Origin: Absidia repens
Taxonomy: Eukaryota; Mucoromycota; Mucoromycetes; Mucorales; Cunninghamellaceae
Assembly (NCBI GenBank): GCA_002105175.1
Contig: MCGE01000003.1
Span: forward strand, 2,278,559-2,342,558
Direction of reading: 5' to 3'
DNA: 64,000 nt
Positions 1-12,243 of this stretch are shown here, piece by piece; position 1 is the stretch's first letter, and each line of letters begins with the position of its first letter. The translations under genes and the position numbers were made by a program. The notes beneath the pieces were generated by a model that saw nothing but the letters and a program-made list of their open reading frames with translations, was not told where the DNA came from and searched no databases.

Positions 1-692
1 CAAAGATCATCTCGAGTACCCGTCGTCGAAGGAGCAAAATGTTGATTAAAGGCGTATTGTTGATCCAAGCAAATACCACGTATAAGTTGTTCCGTCTTTT
101 GCATCCGCTTTTCAAAGGTGGGTGATCGATAAAAGTAAGAAGAGAAATCCACTCCATGACCACGCATACTTTTCTTTTGCTTATTGGTGTTGAAATGATT
201 GGATGACCGTCCAGCAGACCATTTGTTGTTCGTATCGTCCATTGAAGAAGTTGTAATGTGAGAAGAAGCAGCTAGAGCCTCCATGGAGCATAATGACGTA
301 GATCGTTTCAAGGAAGGAGTGGTTGCTTGTAAATAATCAAATGCAGTTAAAGCCAATGCTGAGCCAAAAAGTACACTTTGTATAACACCACTTTTGACCA
401 TTGATGTGAATGATTTTCTTCGCTTGGTAGGTCGACCTTCAGGGTCTTGGTGTTGAGAGCTGCTATTGTCATCATCATTATCATCATCCGCCATCGTCTT
501 ACGTTTTCCTTGCTGTTGTACTTGTTCTTGCTGATACGGATCATAGTAATTGTTTTCGGAATACTGGCGACGAAGCGACTCAAAACGAGAAATGACACTG
601 TTCTGACGATAATAGACTGGCCGTTTCATTGTGTTAAGACTGCCATCCATATGATCACCATCCAAAGAGTCATTATGAGATCGCTTCGTCAT
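1..692 (-). CDS. Unknown protein, 3' end outside the window (partial)
   Basis: An open frame without stop runs from an ATG at 692-690 on the minus strand to the window edge, about 230 codons, with no intron needed. The start is the first ATG after a purine-rich leader and begins MTKRSHNDSLDG. Visible features: a polar, basic N-terminus with a Gln/Asp-rich stretch (residues ~55-80), a basic KRRK patch near residue 87, then a hydrophobic segment of about 20 residues (around residues 93-115, containing SVLFGSALALTAF) that could be a membrane anchor, then a Ser/Lys-rich region. I do not recognise the family. The even coding character and the lack of stops over 690 bp in AT-rich DNA support a real gene; the C-terminus and any further exons lie to the left of the window. 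Confidence 0.6.
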   Translation of the reverse strand, partial: MTKRSHNDSLDGDHMDGSLNTMKRPVYYRQNSVISRFESLRRQYSENNYYDPYQQEQVQQQGKRKTMADDDNDDDNSSSQHQDPEGRPTKRRKSFTSMVKSGVIQSVLFGSALALTAFDYLQATTPSLKRSTSLCSMEALAASSHITTSSMDDTNNKWSAGRSSNHFNTNKQKKSMRGHGVDFSSYFYRSPTFEKRMQKTEQLIRGICLDQQYAFNQHFAPSTTGTRDDL

Positions 693-3600
693 CTTTTTTC
701 TTTCTAGTCCAAAGAAGAAGAATAATTGAAAAAAAAGAGAGTTGAGAAGAAGAAGAAAAAAAGAAGAAAAAGAAAAACAAAGGAGAAGGGAAATAAAAAG
801 GTCATAATGCTACAAAGGTCATGCGGGTTCCTTGCTCCCTTTGGATTTTAAATCCCGCCATGATCATCACCTCGTAAATTAGAACTTTTTCCCTTGTTCT
901 TTTTTTTTTTACCAAGACATTAGAAAAACCCCTACCCTCATCACCCCTCTTAACTAGTAAGCTTCAATGTGGTTTTAATATAGACGGATACCACCTTTAT
1001 TCGATACTGTATTTGATACTTCAATGATACCCATCACCAAGCACGACTGCCTTTTCTTGACCTACTGACCAACCGAACTTTGCCACAATCAATGGTCAAC
1101 GTGTATACAATAACCTGACTCACATTTTTTTTTATTTTATTTTGGTGATTGTCCATTTTGGTAATAGTAATAATAATAATAATAATAAAAATACAGTGTA
1201 TGGTGAAACGACAAACGTGTCAGCATACCCTTACTCCAACACTCCTTCTTCTCCTTTTCTTATTAGGGTCTATTATGAACACTACCACTCTTACTATATC
1301 GAGTATCGTCGTCATCGTCCTTGTCTCGTTGAATATGGAATAATTGAATCCGACTACGATTCGCTCAACTTGAGTATCGTCGCTTTTGCAGGTGCTGACG
1401 TCCCGTGTCTTCTTCGATAACCCCAGCGACCGATGGATAGGTAATAACACAGTCTCATAAAAATTGGCAGGATTATCGTTGATGTGGTTTCTGATCTTCT
1501 TTCTCTTTGTAGGTCGATAGATACCAACATGAATGATTGCTGGTAGAATATATGTGCTTGTCCCTGCGGGATACCTACTGTGTATACCCAACCAACATGC
1601 ATTGGAACGTGACAAAACAAAGAGGGGGGGAGAGGGTAACACTAGGACATTTCATTATTCAAAATTGACCGGTCTGGGACTATGGTGGTCTTATGTAAGG
1701 TCATGGATAAATGCAATGGGGTCTCGTATACCGTAGTAACTCTTTTTTTTTTTCCTTTTTTACAGCTTATAGATTGGCCAATCATCGACAAGCAAAACCA
1801 CGTAGTGGACATGGGATAAATGATCTCTTTCTGTGGCAAGCCAAGGTTTGGGGTACAATGGCTAGTTTAGTTAGTTAATATATACATTAGTATATTCTCG
1901 CTTCCATTCATCTGATTGTTATTTTTTTGTAAATAAAATCCATATATTCTTCGCTTTTATCTTCAGTTTATATATCATATTACATCATGTTTTATCATAT
2001 CAAGGGGGGGGCATCAAACGAAATTGTTATACATAAAGGTGAAAAGGAACAAAGTTACGCGACTGGGGTGTAAAAAAAGGCTTTAGACATTTGAAGTAGA
2101 TCGGTTTTTGGCTGAAGGGCCGAAGAATTAAAGCATCATGACGTTTAGCTTCGCAAATAAATATAAAGAAGATGAATGTTACGCATGTCAACTAAATACT
2201 TTCCAGTACGCTTCAATTATCCTGATTTTAAAGTACTCAGCGGTACTTTTTTTTATGCGTCCTTCATCGTCTCTTTTTTATACATCCACCACAGTCATTT
2301 TTAAAATCAGTCAAGTAATCTCTCTCAGAAACCCAGTTTAGCAGGATACATACAGTAGACGGAGCACCAAGGTCTACTGTCGGTCGGAATTGCTTCATAT
2401 CTAGCCTTTTTCTTTGCACACGCCGACACGTGCTTTTTTTTTCTACCCCCCCTATCTACTGTATCTTACTGGACGGTGTAGGTATAAATATTCGACACGA
2501 CAAATTAAACTTATGAGAGAATAATGGTGAAATAACAAAACATGGTTTATTCAAATGTAGAGATGAATTATGATATAGCAATTAAACTAAACTAATCTCA
2601 TGATATCAAGCACCATGACACCTATTTAAAGTTGAGGTGATTAGTGGGAGTGAGTGAGTACGGTATGTGTTGCGTAGCGGTACTTTGTTGTATAATAAAC
2701 ATAATGTAATATACGATAGTTTATTCAAAGAGGACAAGATACTATCCGGTGAGTGTCAAACATTCTACAGTATTGTACAGTACATACAGTGACAGAAGGA
2801 AGAGACTACGCTAGATCGATTGGCTCCATTTGACTGCAACGCATTAAGGGAAGAAAACGACCATGCTGGCGTTGTTAAATTATGAAATTTACTTTCGTAA
2901 AATAAAACCACATGTTGATGATATTGAATCATGCATGTTGCTGTTATTATAGAAAAGAAAGTGAGGCAAGAAAAAAAAAGAGCTTCCATTTTTGTAATGG
3001 ACAAAAAAAATTACTCGGGAAAATGTTTCAAATCCCGCCCACGTGTATTTTAATATTTACGCCCCAATTTTTTCTTGGCGCGCGCTCTTTCTCTCTCTTT
3101 TCTTTTCCCAAGTTTTTTTTTCTTCACCATTCATCTTCTTTGTAGTTATGATGATCTTAGATTAGTGTCAGGACTAGTTTAGAAGCGTTTTCAGCTCAGG
3201 GATTACAAGATGCCTGGGGAAACCCTTTCATTTTAGATCTAAGATTTAGGCCCACCAGTAGATGACTCTTTAGAGTTTTGGTTCGCTTAGTTTAGTGTTA
3301 TTTTGTCCATATTTTGTATCTGCATCTCAATAAAACATGTCTCTTTTTGCTTGCTTCAATGAAAAATGTCCCATTAGTCTCTCTCATGTGTTGTGCAATA
3401 GATCCCATGTTACTATAATCACCCCCTTTGTATAATGTTGACCTTGTTGTACAGTACTTCAACAAAACATACCTCTTTAGTCTTTATCATAACTTGACTG
3501 CCTTGTACTTTATGTTGGTTCCTTTTTTACAGTCGTCCCTTTAGATTCGTGGGTTGATCAATCGTCAGATCCATGAATGGTCTCCCTCATCCTTCTCCCC

Positions 3601-5011
3601 TTCCCGCAAATAGATCCTTCCTTTAAACCCCTTGTTACAATGAACCCCATTCATTCAGTTTTAGGATGTATTAATATTCTTCAATAAAATATGCCTTTTA
3701 CATTTACCACACACTGCACTATCGGACAATGAGCAATGTTGCTATGATATTGTAGTTGTTTTGTGAGTGACTAACCATTTACTTTATTTTTAATTTAACC
3801 ACTATATGGCTATTTTTTATCCATAACGACTCAGGGACTGGTTGACAGTCTTAGATCACCTGCTATTAAAAAATCTATATTTCAGAAGCCACCACCTTGG
3901 TACATCCTCAGTAGAAATTGAATACTGTATGATATATGTATGTATACTTATGATATGTGCTGTACGGGAAATGTGGAACCTTGAAAAGATGAAACAAATA
4001 CAGTACCATTCATACATATGTAGAGCAAGGCGAAAAAAACGTGATATCATACATAAAAAAAAATAGCTTTTGTTTTCTGGAAGGAGTGCGTGATTTGAGG
4101 GATCTTTGATATACAAATAAATGATTGTCTGATATCAACTCACAAAAGACTTTGGGTGTATTCTCATTGCTTAAGAAAGCGTATGGGTACGTAATACTTG
4201 TATCAGAAAAAAAAAGTCATGCATTTTTTTTATTCGTAAACGTTGGGTGGATCCATCGATTTCTTAATTTAGAAAACTTTTTTTTTTTTTTTTTTACATA
4301 ATTATCGGGCGTTGAATTACCCTCCATTTTTTTTTTGAGTGCGTCGTGTATTTTGGGCAAAAGTCTTAAAAACTCATTGATATAGTGTTCTCCTTGTGTC
4401 CATTGTGATTATACGATGTGGGCAAGCTGCGCTATTTCTCCTGTGAGGAGGGACTCTTGGAGGAAAAAGTCAATGCGTGGAGAATCAATTGGATTACTAA
4501 ATCCCAAGTTTATAGGGTCAACCGATTTTTTTTTTTTTTTTTTTTACTGCCGACGCATGGATCAGATTCTTTGTAATAGTCGGAATAACAACATCAGGCC
4601 AATCAACGGTTTTTGTTGTCAGTTTTACATTTCATACCGTTCCCAGAAAGAAGTAAATGAATGTGGGTACTTTATAGCAAGCCACAGTGGGACGTCAAAA
4701 TATAGTTTAATAAGAAATGATCTCAGTAGCTATTAAAACAGTCGAGAAGAAACGAAATCGTTTCCCTTTTACCTGTTCTCATGCCGATATTAGCGGGGAA
4801 TGCATCCGCTGACGAATCAAATTCTACAATGAAAAATTTGTCAGCCTGGTTTCTGGTCAAGTTTATCCAGCGGGCTTTTAAAAAGCTATAGAATAAATAT
4901 GCTGAAACTCTCACACTTTTTTTTTGTTTTCTTTTTCCCTTTTCAAACTTCTTTTCACTACAGTATCTCTATCCCCCTACTCTTTTACAACTTACATTAA
5001 AATTAAATACT
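693..5011. other. 4.3 kb gene-free interval
   Basis: No reading frame here shows a recognisable protein or exon pattern; the short frames are interrupted and rich in Phe/Lys from homopolymers. It holds one copy of the dispersed hairpin repeat (3025-3580), a weak degenerate match to the 3' part of that repeat on the minus strand near 2530-2610, a trinucleotide microsatellite (AAT)n near 1165-1190 and several T tracts of 17-21 bp near 4270-4300 and 4530-4545. The last 100 bp before 5012 serve as promoter and leader of the peroxidase gene. Confidence 0.6.
3025..3580 (+). repeat. Dispersed hairpin repeat, subfamily 1, copy A
   Basis: This copy starts with a CCCGCCCACGTG motif (3036-3047), continues with a T/C-rich stretch, a TTCACCATTCA motif (3123-3133), then the core shared by all copies: GGACTAGTTTAGAAG (3171-3185), GGATTACAAGATG (3199-3211), GGGGAAACCCTTTCATTTT and a GATCTAAGAT end. 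The 3' part has CAATAAAACATGTCTCTTT (3328-3346) and a TTAGTCTCTCTCATG motif also seen in copy B. The same order of motifs recurs at 18.5, 28 and 42 kb. Boundaries are approximate. Confidence 0.75.
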
Positions 5012-6562
5012 ATGGCTTTCCGTTCTATGGCTACTCGTATTACACCTAGTAGACTTGGTGCACGCGCTGCCATTACCACCGCGGGTATCTCGTCTTATCG
5101 CGCTTCATTACAACCCTCTGTCCGTGCCTATTCCACGCAACAACCTAAGAAGGGTAGCTCTAACACTTTAGTGATTCTTGGTAAGTAGTAGTAAATTTTA
5201 CCCAATTTCCCAAAAAATATTTATGTAAAGTGTGATGCTAACTTGTTATTATTTTCGCTTTGTTTTTGTTTATTCAGGTTTACTTGCTCTCGGTGGTGCA
5301 GGCGGTTATTATTTCAACAGCGCCTCCAAGTATTCTGTAGGAAGTTCTGCCTCTCAAAAGTCAGAAAAGAAACCTATTGATTATGTTCAAGTCTATAAAG
5401 ATATTGCCGACATCCTTGAAGACGATGAGTAAGTTTATAGAGAGAAACGCAAAAGAATAATAATCATGTATAAAAAAAATTAGGGTTACAATGTGTGTGG
5501 GAATTTGTGCAAACGTTTAGCGTTTATTAACAAAAAAAACTTTTCTTCTCTTAGTTATGATGATGGCTCCTATGGACCTGTTTTACTTCGTCTTGCCTGG
5601 CATGCCTCTGGTACCTATGACAAGGATACAAAGACCGGTGGTAGCAACGCTGCCTCTATGCGTAAGTATATGCTCTCTGTTGATACGGAAATGAAAAATC
5701 GAAAAAAAAATCATATTCACGTCTTTTTTTCTATATCTCTTAAATATAATACAGGATTTGAACCTGAAGCTCTTCATGATGCCAATAATGGATTAAAGAT
5801 TGCGCGTGATTACCTGGAACCTATTAAAGCCAAATACCCTGACATTAGCTACGGTGATTTGTGGACTTTGGCTGGTGTTGTTGCTGTCCAAGAACTTGGT
5901 GGACCAACCATTCCCTGGAGACCTGGTAAGGCAAAAAAAAGAAAAGAAAAAGAAACCACGACAACAATTCGATACTCACTCACTCTTCAATTAAAAGGTC
6001 GAAAGGATGGCTTAAGCGCTGAATCGTGCACGCCTGATGGAAGACTTCCTGATGCTGCAAAGAAAGAAGATCATATCCGAAGCATCTTTTACCGAATGGG
6101 CTTTAACGATCAAGAAATTGTTGCGTTGACGGGTGCTCATGCTTTGGGACGATGCCACCCTGATCGTTCTGGTTTTGATGGTCCTTGGTCTGAACAACCT
6201 ACATTCTTCTCCAATGAATACTTCAAGGTCATTAGTGAACGACAATGGGTTAAAAAGGATCTTCCTAATGGCGGTTGGCAATGGGTCGACAAGGTAAATA
6301 AATTATAAAGAAAACGATATACCTATGTATATATCAAACTAACTCTGGTTTTTTTCCTTAGAACAACCCAACCGTGATGATGTTGCCCTCTGAAATTGCC
6401 GTTTACAAGGACAAGGACTTCAGCAAATACTTTGAACTCTATGCCAAGGATGAAGCCAAATTCTACGAAGACTTTACCAAGGCCTTTACCAGACTGCTCG
6501 AATTGGGTGTCCCATTCAAGGGAGATGAAAAGGTGTACAAGTTTGAAACTATCAATGCTTAG
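5012..6562 (+). CDS. CCP1: Cytochrome c peroxidase, mitochondrial
   Basis: Haem peroxidase that reduces hydrogen peroxide with electrons from ferrocytochrome c in the mitochondrial intermembrane space. Six exons: 5012-5180, 5278-5428, 5555-5661, 5755-5925, 5998-6293, 6362-6562; they sum to 364 codons plus stop in one frame. The N-terminus is a basic, Ser/Ala-rich presequence followed by a hydrophobic stretch (residues ~54-70, [16 protein letters not shown]), the bipartite signal expected for this enzyme. Distal site: R119, W122, H123 in LRLAWHASG. Proximal histidine H247 in [10 protein letters not shown], and W263 in GPW matches yeast Trp191 (spacing of 16 is kept). The residue matching yeast Asp235 is Glu309 (MMLPSE), which is unusual. 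The next gene starts 250 bp downstream on the same strand; an AATAAA-like signal lies near 6627. Confidence 0.95.
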
Positions 6563-6812
6563 ATTAGCGATTCTCCCATTTATTAGTTTGCTACTTCTCC
6601 GTATTTATATCGTCTTCTATTTACACAAAATAAAAAATATTTTGATTGTATTTTTTTTCTTCGTTTTCTGACTGGTGTTGAATTTTTGTTGTGGTGGAGG
6701 CGTTTGCGCATAATTGTCGGGATTTACTCGTCACATTTTTTGTATAAAAAAGTTTTTTTTTTTTTTGCGTTTTTTGACTTTTTTCTTCATCCGAAATAAA
6801 AAAAAATCAACA

Positions 6813-9658
6813 ATGTCGTCTGACGATCATTCAAGCTACGGCAAAAAATACTCTCAAGTACCACCTCCTTCTGAACTCTCATCTTCTGATTCGGCACCTG
6901 CAGCGCCCCCTGTTGATTTTAGTGACGCCCTTCAAAAAGCAAGGGCCATTGCCGAAAAACTTAAACAAGCTGGTGGCGGTGGTAACGGTGCTGCTGCTGC
7001 TCCTCCTCCTCCCGTACCTGCGTTTGATTCTCCTTCTGGTAAAGTATACACATGTGTGAATCCTTGTATTTTATTGACTTCTCTTTTTTTATATTTGCTT
7101 TCTCTTCATTAGCTGGCTCTAAACGCTCGCATTACGACGATTACGACGCTAATGACACTGCGTCATCTTCTTCCAAATATGACTCGTACGATTCTTCCAA
7201 ACGTGCTGCATACGATACTGGATCTTCCCAACCCAGTTGTAAGTTTTTGATCATGACGATATATATATATGTTTCTTTTGCTAACTGGATCTTTTTTTTG
7301 TTTTAACAACAGATATGCCTCGAAATGAACCTCGCCGATATGGTCTTGGATCTGAAGAACGCCAAAGATATCAACGTCATGAATCAGGCTATGGGAAAAC
7401 TGGATCGTCTGGCAGTGCTAATATCAAGGTGCCAAACAGAATGGTAGGCATTATCATTGGTCGCGGTGGTGATAATTTGAAAAAAGTGGAACGATACTCT
7501 GGTGCACGCATTCAAATCGATCAAGGTAAAGTTCCCCATACCAACCGTTCTCCCTCCCCCCTCTTTCCCCACTTCCTCTTACTCACTTTTTTTTTTTTTT
7601 TTTTTTTATTTCCCTTGAAGATTCTGGTGACAGCGAACGTGATATCACATTGACAGGTGAAGAAGATCAAATCCAAATGGCTCGCGATATGATCCAACAA
7701 ATGGTGAGGGATGCCAATGATTCCTCGGGCCATGGTGGCGGCGGTGACAATGATACACATGTGAAGCTTGAGGTGCCTTCCAACAAAGTGGGCTTGGTGA
7801 TTGGTCGTGGTGGTGATACTATTCGTGATCTTGAAGAACGTAGTGGCGCCAAAATCAAGGTATTGACAGAAAACCCTGGTGATCGATCTTCTGTACGTAC
7901 CGTTTCTATTGTTGGTGATAAGCATGCTACTGAAAAGGCCAAGTCATTGGTGGAAGATATTATCAATAATGATCAAAATCAAGTAAGTGGTAGGAAAAAA
8001 AGGGGTAAACTACTTCATCGTAATTCATCGATCATTTTTATTGTTTGCAAATAGGGATACCACGATCACCGGTCTCATGATGGTGGTGGCGGTGGCTACG
8101 GTAGATCTGATGGAGGTGCAGTGGATACAGTGCGCATTCCCAAGGAATTTGTTGGTCTCATTATTGGTCGAGGTAAATCTATATATATATATATATATGT
8201 ATCTATATATATATATATATAATTGGATATCTTGCTAACCATTTCTTCATTGTCATGTATTGCTTACTATATAGGTGGTGAAACAGTACGTGCATTACAA
8301 GAAGAATCTGGTGCCCGGATTGTAGTTGACAAATACGGGGATCCACATGCCGACCAAAAAACTCTCACTATTCATGGTAAGAAAGAACACCCTATGATAT
8401 ATTTTATAATGTTGTTGGTATGAAACTCAAAACATTACTTTTTTTTGATTTTTAATCAGGCACTCCGGAAACAATTGCTATTGCCAAGGATTTAATTACG
8501 GAAAAGGTGGAATCAGGACAAGTACATCATCGTTTCTTTTTATTCTTTTTTTTATATATTCGGGCAGGAGAGTGGATATGTGGGGCTACAAAAAAAAAAA
8601 AAAAAAAAAAAGAACAATCAATCCGGGGATTTACATGCTGTATGAACTGGTAGAACTAGTGTAGAAGTATGTGGTTGAGTGGAGTAGGATAGAGGAGATT
8701 AGGTTGAAAAAGGAAAGGATGGGAACAAATATGATGCTGTCGTTGTCTTTGTCTTGTACTTTTTGTTTCTGTCTCTAGGAATTACTTTGCCCCTTCAAAC
8801 CATGACATGTCTACTAACCCCTTCTTTTTTATTTATTCTTATTTGTCGTTGGTATTGCTTGTCTTCCTTGCCTATTCTTTTTTTTTTTCTTTCTTTTTTT
8901 TTCTTGTTTTATTTTATCATTATTGAAAAAATTGAAAAATAGAATGCTAGAGGAGGAGACCGGTATGGCTCAGGCGGTGGCTACAGAGGCGGACGAGGGT
9001 AAGTTTAACATCACTTCACAAAACATTTGCATCTGAAAGACTTATTTTCGGTATATCTGTGTGTAGGGGCTACCGTGGTGGATATGGCCGTGGTGGCGGT
9101 AACGGTGGTGGATCCTATAGAAACGATTATTATGGAGGCAATGATGATTACCAGCAACAACAACAGCCACAAGACGCTCCTTACGATTACTCCCAATATC
9201 AAAATTATTATGGGCAACAACAATATGGTGGTTATGATCAATACAACCCTCAACATGCTAATGGTAAGGCAATGACGAACGAGATGGGTAAGATGCTGAT
9301 GCATTAATACTTTATTTTAGATGGTTACAACTATGGTGGAGCAGCTCAACAAACATCATCCAACGAAACTTCGGATCAAAGACCTTCCGACGACAATAGA
9401 GACGACAAGGATTCATCAGCCGCGACGCAGGATGCTTATTATGGGCAATACTATGGGCAATCATCAACAGGCCAAGATCAACAGCAATGGACCCAGGAAG
9501 CATATAATCAATATTATCAGCAATATTATGCGAATGCCGGCGCTCAAGGTGGTGGTGAAGCTTATCAAAGCGACCAACAACAGCAATATGAACAAGGACA
9601 ACAGGAAGAAGAATACCAACCTGAAGGTGCTGCTCATGATGACGCCATTGCCAAATGA
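6813..9658 (+). CDS. Three-KH-domain RNA/ssDNA-binding protein, FUBP/KSRP-like
   Basis: Ten exons (6813-7038, 7113-7238, 7313-7525, 7621-7982, 8055-8172, 8275-8376, 8460-8521, 8943-8998, 9067-9263, 9321-9658) give 599 residues in frame. A Pro/Ala/Ser-rich N-terminus contains a helix like that of FUBP proteins (FSDALQKARAIAEKLKQA). Three KH domains follow with the GXXG loop as GRGG each time: KH1 (VGIIIGRGGDNLKKVE), KH2 (VGLVIGRGGDTIRDLE), KH3 (VGLIIGRGGETVRALQ). After them come an RGG-type segment (YRGGRGGYRGGYGRGG) and a long Tyr/Gln/Gly-rich tail with YYGQYYGQ and NQYYQQYY motifs, like the tyrosine-rich C-terminus of animal FUBPs. The likely role is nuclear RNA or single-stranded DNA binding and mRNA control. 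The 421-bp seventh intron is long for this window. The family assignment is firm, the exact orthologue is not. Confidence 0.9.
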
Positions 9659-10877
9659 AATTAAAACGGGTGAATCGGCATTATCGGGACAAATATTTAT
9701 TAGTTTAGGGTTTTCTTTCTTTCATTCTTTTTTTAGCAGTGTAGTTTTATTATTATCATCGTAGTATATGATTTGGGGGGGTTTTTTTTTTATATAGCGT
9801 AGTATAGTTGGTTTTTTTTATACTTTGTCATTCTCTTTTTTATTATCATTATTATTGTCACAATCAAAAATAAAAATAAATAAAACAGATGTTGTTTTAT
9901 ACAAGTGTATATTTGATCCTTTTACTTTTTTTTTTGTTGTTGTTGTTGTGTTGTCTTCTTACATCATCATTGCTATCCTAAAATTGGGGTTTTTTGCCAT
10001 ACTTGATTGATCTCCGCCGCATCCTCTCCTCATGACATTACCGTAGAAAAGAAGAAATCAAAGTTTCAGCCGCTTTGAACCTTGACATGCATGGAAAACC
10101 AAGAAAAAAGAAAAAAAGTACAATAGTATGTATGGAAAAGGCAAAAAAAAAATAAAAAAATAAAAGACGTGTAGGGGGGTGGTGACCAGTGATGATACCA
10201 TAAGACCCTCCCTCGGTAGAATAATGATGTTGGTTTTCGATCAGTCTGTGTATTATGTAAAGAAAAAGGAATATGATAGAGACACATGCACGGTTATATT
10301 TGTCAAGGACGGGGAATCAATATATTTATGGTGAAATTGAATCGTTAAGGAGACGAAAAAAAAAAAGGGTAAAGGAACCGTATAGATAGATGATGACTAT
10401 TGAATGATTATAGAGATCAAATCCCTTCGTCAATAAGAGAGAGAGAAAAGAAAAACATGTCAAGTGTTTGATGATGGAAGTTTATTTCAAGAGACATGTG
10501 CAATAGATCAATTTGATTCCATGTGGTTTTGATATGTAAAAATAAAAGTAAAAAAGACCTATCATAGCACCAATCCCCATTTTTAGGATCCACTGATGTA
10601 TGACTAGATTTTCGTTTCTTTATCAAAGAAAGACAAATAATGTGAATAATTTACAAGCGAAGCCAGAGGCAATCATTTATTTGTGGAGACATAATGTGAT
10701 ACAGAAAAAAAAAATATAAATCAAAACGAGAGTACAAATATATTATAACATAATAAATATAAAAAAGGATCTATCAAAAAAAAATATACTACATACATAT
10801 AATAACACTAAAAAAAACATGATCTATGAAAGGAATGGAAATACAGTCTATAAAAGAAGGGAAGGGAGAGGAGGGCA
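9659..10877. other. Gene-free interval between convergent genes
   Basis: This 1.2 kb holds the 3' ends of the KH gene (+) and the RGS gene (-). I see only A/T homopolymers, GTT microsatellite-like sequence near 9935-9955 and AATAAA-like motifs that could serve as polyadenylation signals on both strands (for example near 9870-9890). No supported gene. Confidence 0.6.
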
Positions 10878-11672
10878 TCATTTTTTTCTATTGCTAGTGG
10901 AAGGCCAAGTAAGAGAAGAACGGCGGATTGGATTGGGAGGAGATTTGATGGTATTATTAAAAAAGGAGTTCTTCATTCTTTTCAACATAGATTGATAACT
11001 AAGCCCACCCACTCGACGCTGACGTTGCTGTTGTTGTTGTTGTTGCTTTGACGACGATGGTGATACAGTATCGTTGGTGGATCGAAAAGAAGAGACACTG
11101 AGTCGAGGAGAAGAAGTTGAATCAGTGGTCAATACATTCCAGCCATCTGGTGAAGATAAAGAAGAGACCATGGCGGAGGAGGTAGGGTTGGAATGGGGAG
11201 AGTTGAGTGACGAGGATGAGGAGGTACAGGATATTGGGGTTGGTGGAGTAGGGAGCATAGATGGGTCCCATTGAGTAAGCCAAGGAATAAATGCATTTGC
11301 CCGCATCAATTCCAGCACGGCTTCGGAAGCAGGGATGAAAAGATCAGGGTGATAATCGGTGCCCACCTTGTCAATAATCGCATGTCGCATGTCACAAGGG
11401 ATGTTGATTTCTCGGCAAGAGTTGGGTTGAATATAAGTATAGATGATGACCATACATTGCTGAATCATATGATGAATTTGATCATTGCTTTTATCGTCGC
11501 TGGAATTGGCTAAGATGGTTTGCCGGGCTCGTTGATAGTCTTCTTTGTATCGTTCCACTGCAAGCCAAAACATGAGATTTTCTGTACAGTATTGTTGTTG
11601 GAGATAGGCTGAGAACGCTTTGAAAGGTTCGGAGGTGGTGTCACTCAATAAGCATTCAAGTGTCAGTACCAT
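10878..11672 (-). CDS. RGS-domain protein (regulator of G-protein signalling)
   Basis: A single open exon of 264 codons from an ATG at 11672. Residues ~3-125 match an RGS domain: LECLLSDTTSEPFKAFSAYL, then YCTENLMFWLAVERYKEDY and INIPCDMRHAII. RGS domains speed GTP hydrolysis on G-alpha subunits, which in fungi dampens the G-protein/cAMP response. The C-terminal half is Ser/Thr/Pro-rich with a poly-Gln run (~residues 210-220) and a basic end. The open frame continues upstream for 58 codons, but that part is a pyrimidine-rich run coding only Phe/Leu/Pro. It looks like a leader or the polypyrimidine tract of an intron whose acceptor (ACGCAAG) lies just before the start, so a small upstream exon is possible. 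The next gene in the same direction is a cAMP phosphodiesterase. Confidence 0.85.
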   Translation of the reverse strand: MVLTLECLLSDTTSEPFKAFSAYLQQQYCTENLMFWLAVERYKEDYQRARQTILANSSDDKSNDQIHHMIQQCMVIIYTYIQPNSCREINIPCDMRHAIIDKVGTDYHPDLFIPASEAVLELMRANAFIPWLTQWDPSMLPTPPTPISCTSSSSSLNSPHSNPTSSAMVSSLSSPDGWNVLTTDSTSSPRLSVSSFRSTNDTVSPSSSKQQQQQQQRQRRVGGLSYQSMLKRMKNSFFNNTIKSPPNPIRRSSLTWPSTSNRKK

Positions 11673-12243
11673 TATTGCATCCAACTTGCGTAAAAGGGAA
11701 AAGAGGGAGAGAAAGGGAAAGGGGAGGGTAAAAAAGGTAATGAAGAGGTCGAGGAATGAGAAAGAAAAAAGAATGGAAAGAGAGGGAAAAAAAGGAAAGA
11801 GAGGGAAAATAATAAATAAATAAATAAATCCGTTTATCACATCCATGTGCGCGCAAGACCTAAAAAAATAAAAATAAAAAGAGGGGGTAAGTGTAAGAAA
11901 TTTTGTGGTTCATGCTCTGAATACAAATTATCATAACCCAGATTGGTGACACAACACAAGCAAACTTGTTTCTATCATCATGTCAATCAACACTAATACA
12001 TACCGTATTCAATAACGAGTTTCTTTAATAACAAAGATGAGTTCCAAATAATAAAATTTTATATTGTACAAAAAAAAAAAAAAAAAAAAAAAAAGAAGAG
12101 CTGGGATGGAATGGTATTCTACCTTTTAATACTATAGACTAATGTAAATGGAAAAAAGAATGGGGGGTTATGTGTGATAAAAGGGGTATCGTATAAACTA
12201 TATAGGAATCAACCGGTGTGGAAACAAGTTCGGGAAGAAGGAA
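11673..12243. other. Spacer between RGS and phosphodiesterase genes
   Basis: About 570 bp with a pyrimidine-rich stretch (minus-strand sense) directly upstream of the RGS start, (AAAT)n around 11811-11828, and an A tract at about 12070-12093. It should contain the RGS promoter and the phosphodiesterase 3' end. No gene seen. Confidence 0.55.

Noticed and set aside
1220..1642. 140-codon minus-strand frame
   Set aside because: No family, no conserved motif, and a shadow-like overlap with frames on both strands.
4416..4736. 106-codon plus-strand frame before CCP1
   Set aside because: It contains a poly-Phe run from a T tract and has no recognisable content.
11673..11846. N-terminal extension of the RGS protein by 58 residues
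   Set aside because: The extension is a Phe/Leu/Pro run coded by a pyrimidine-rich stretch that looks like leader or intron, so the start was set at 11672.
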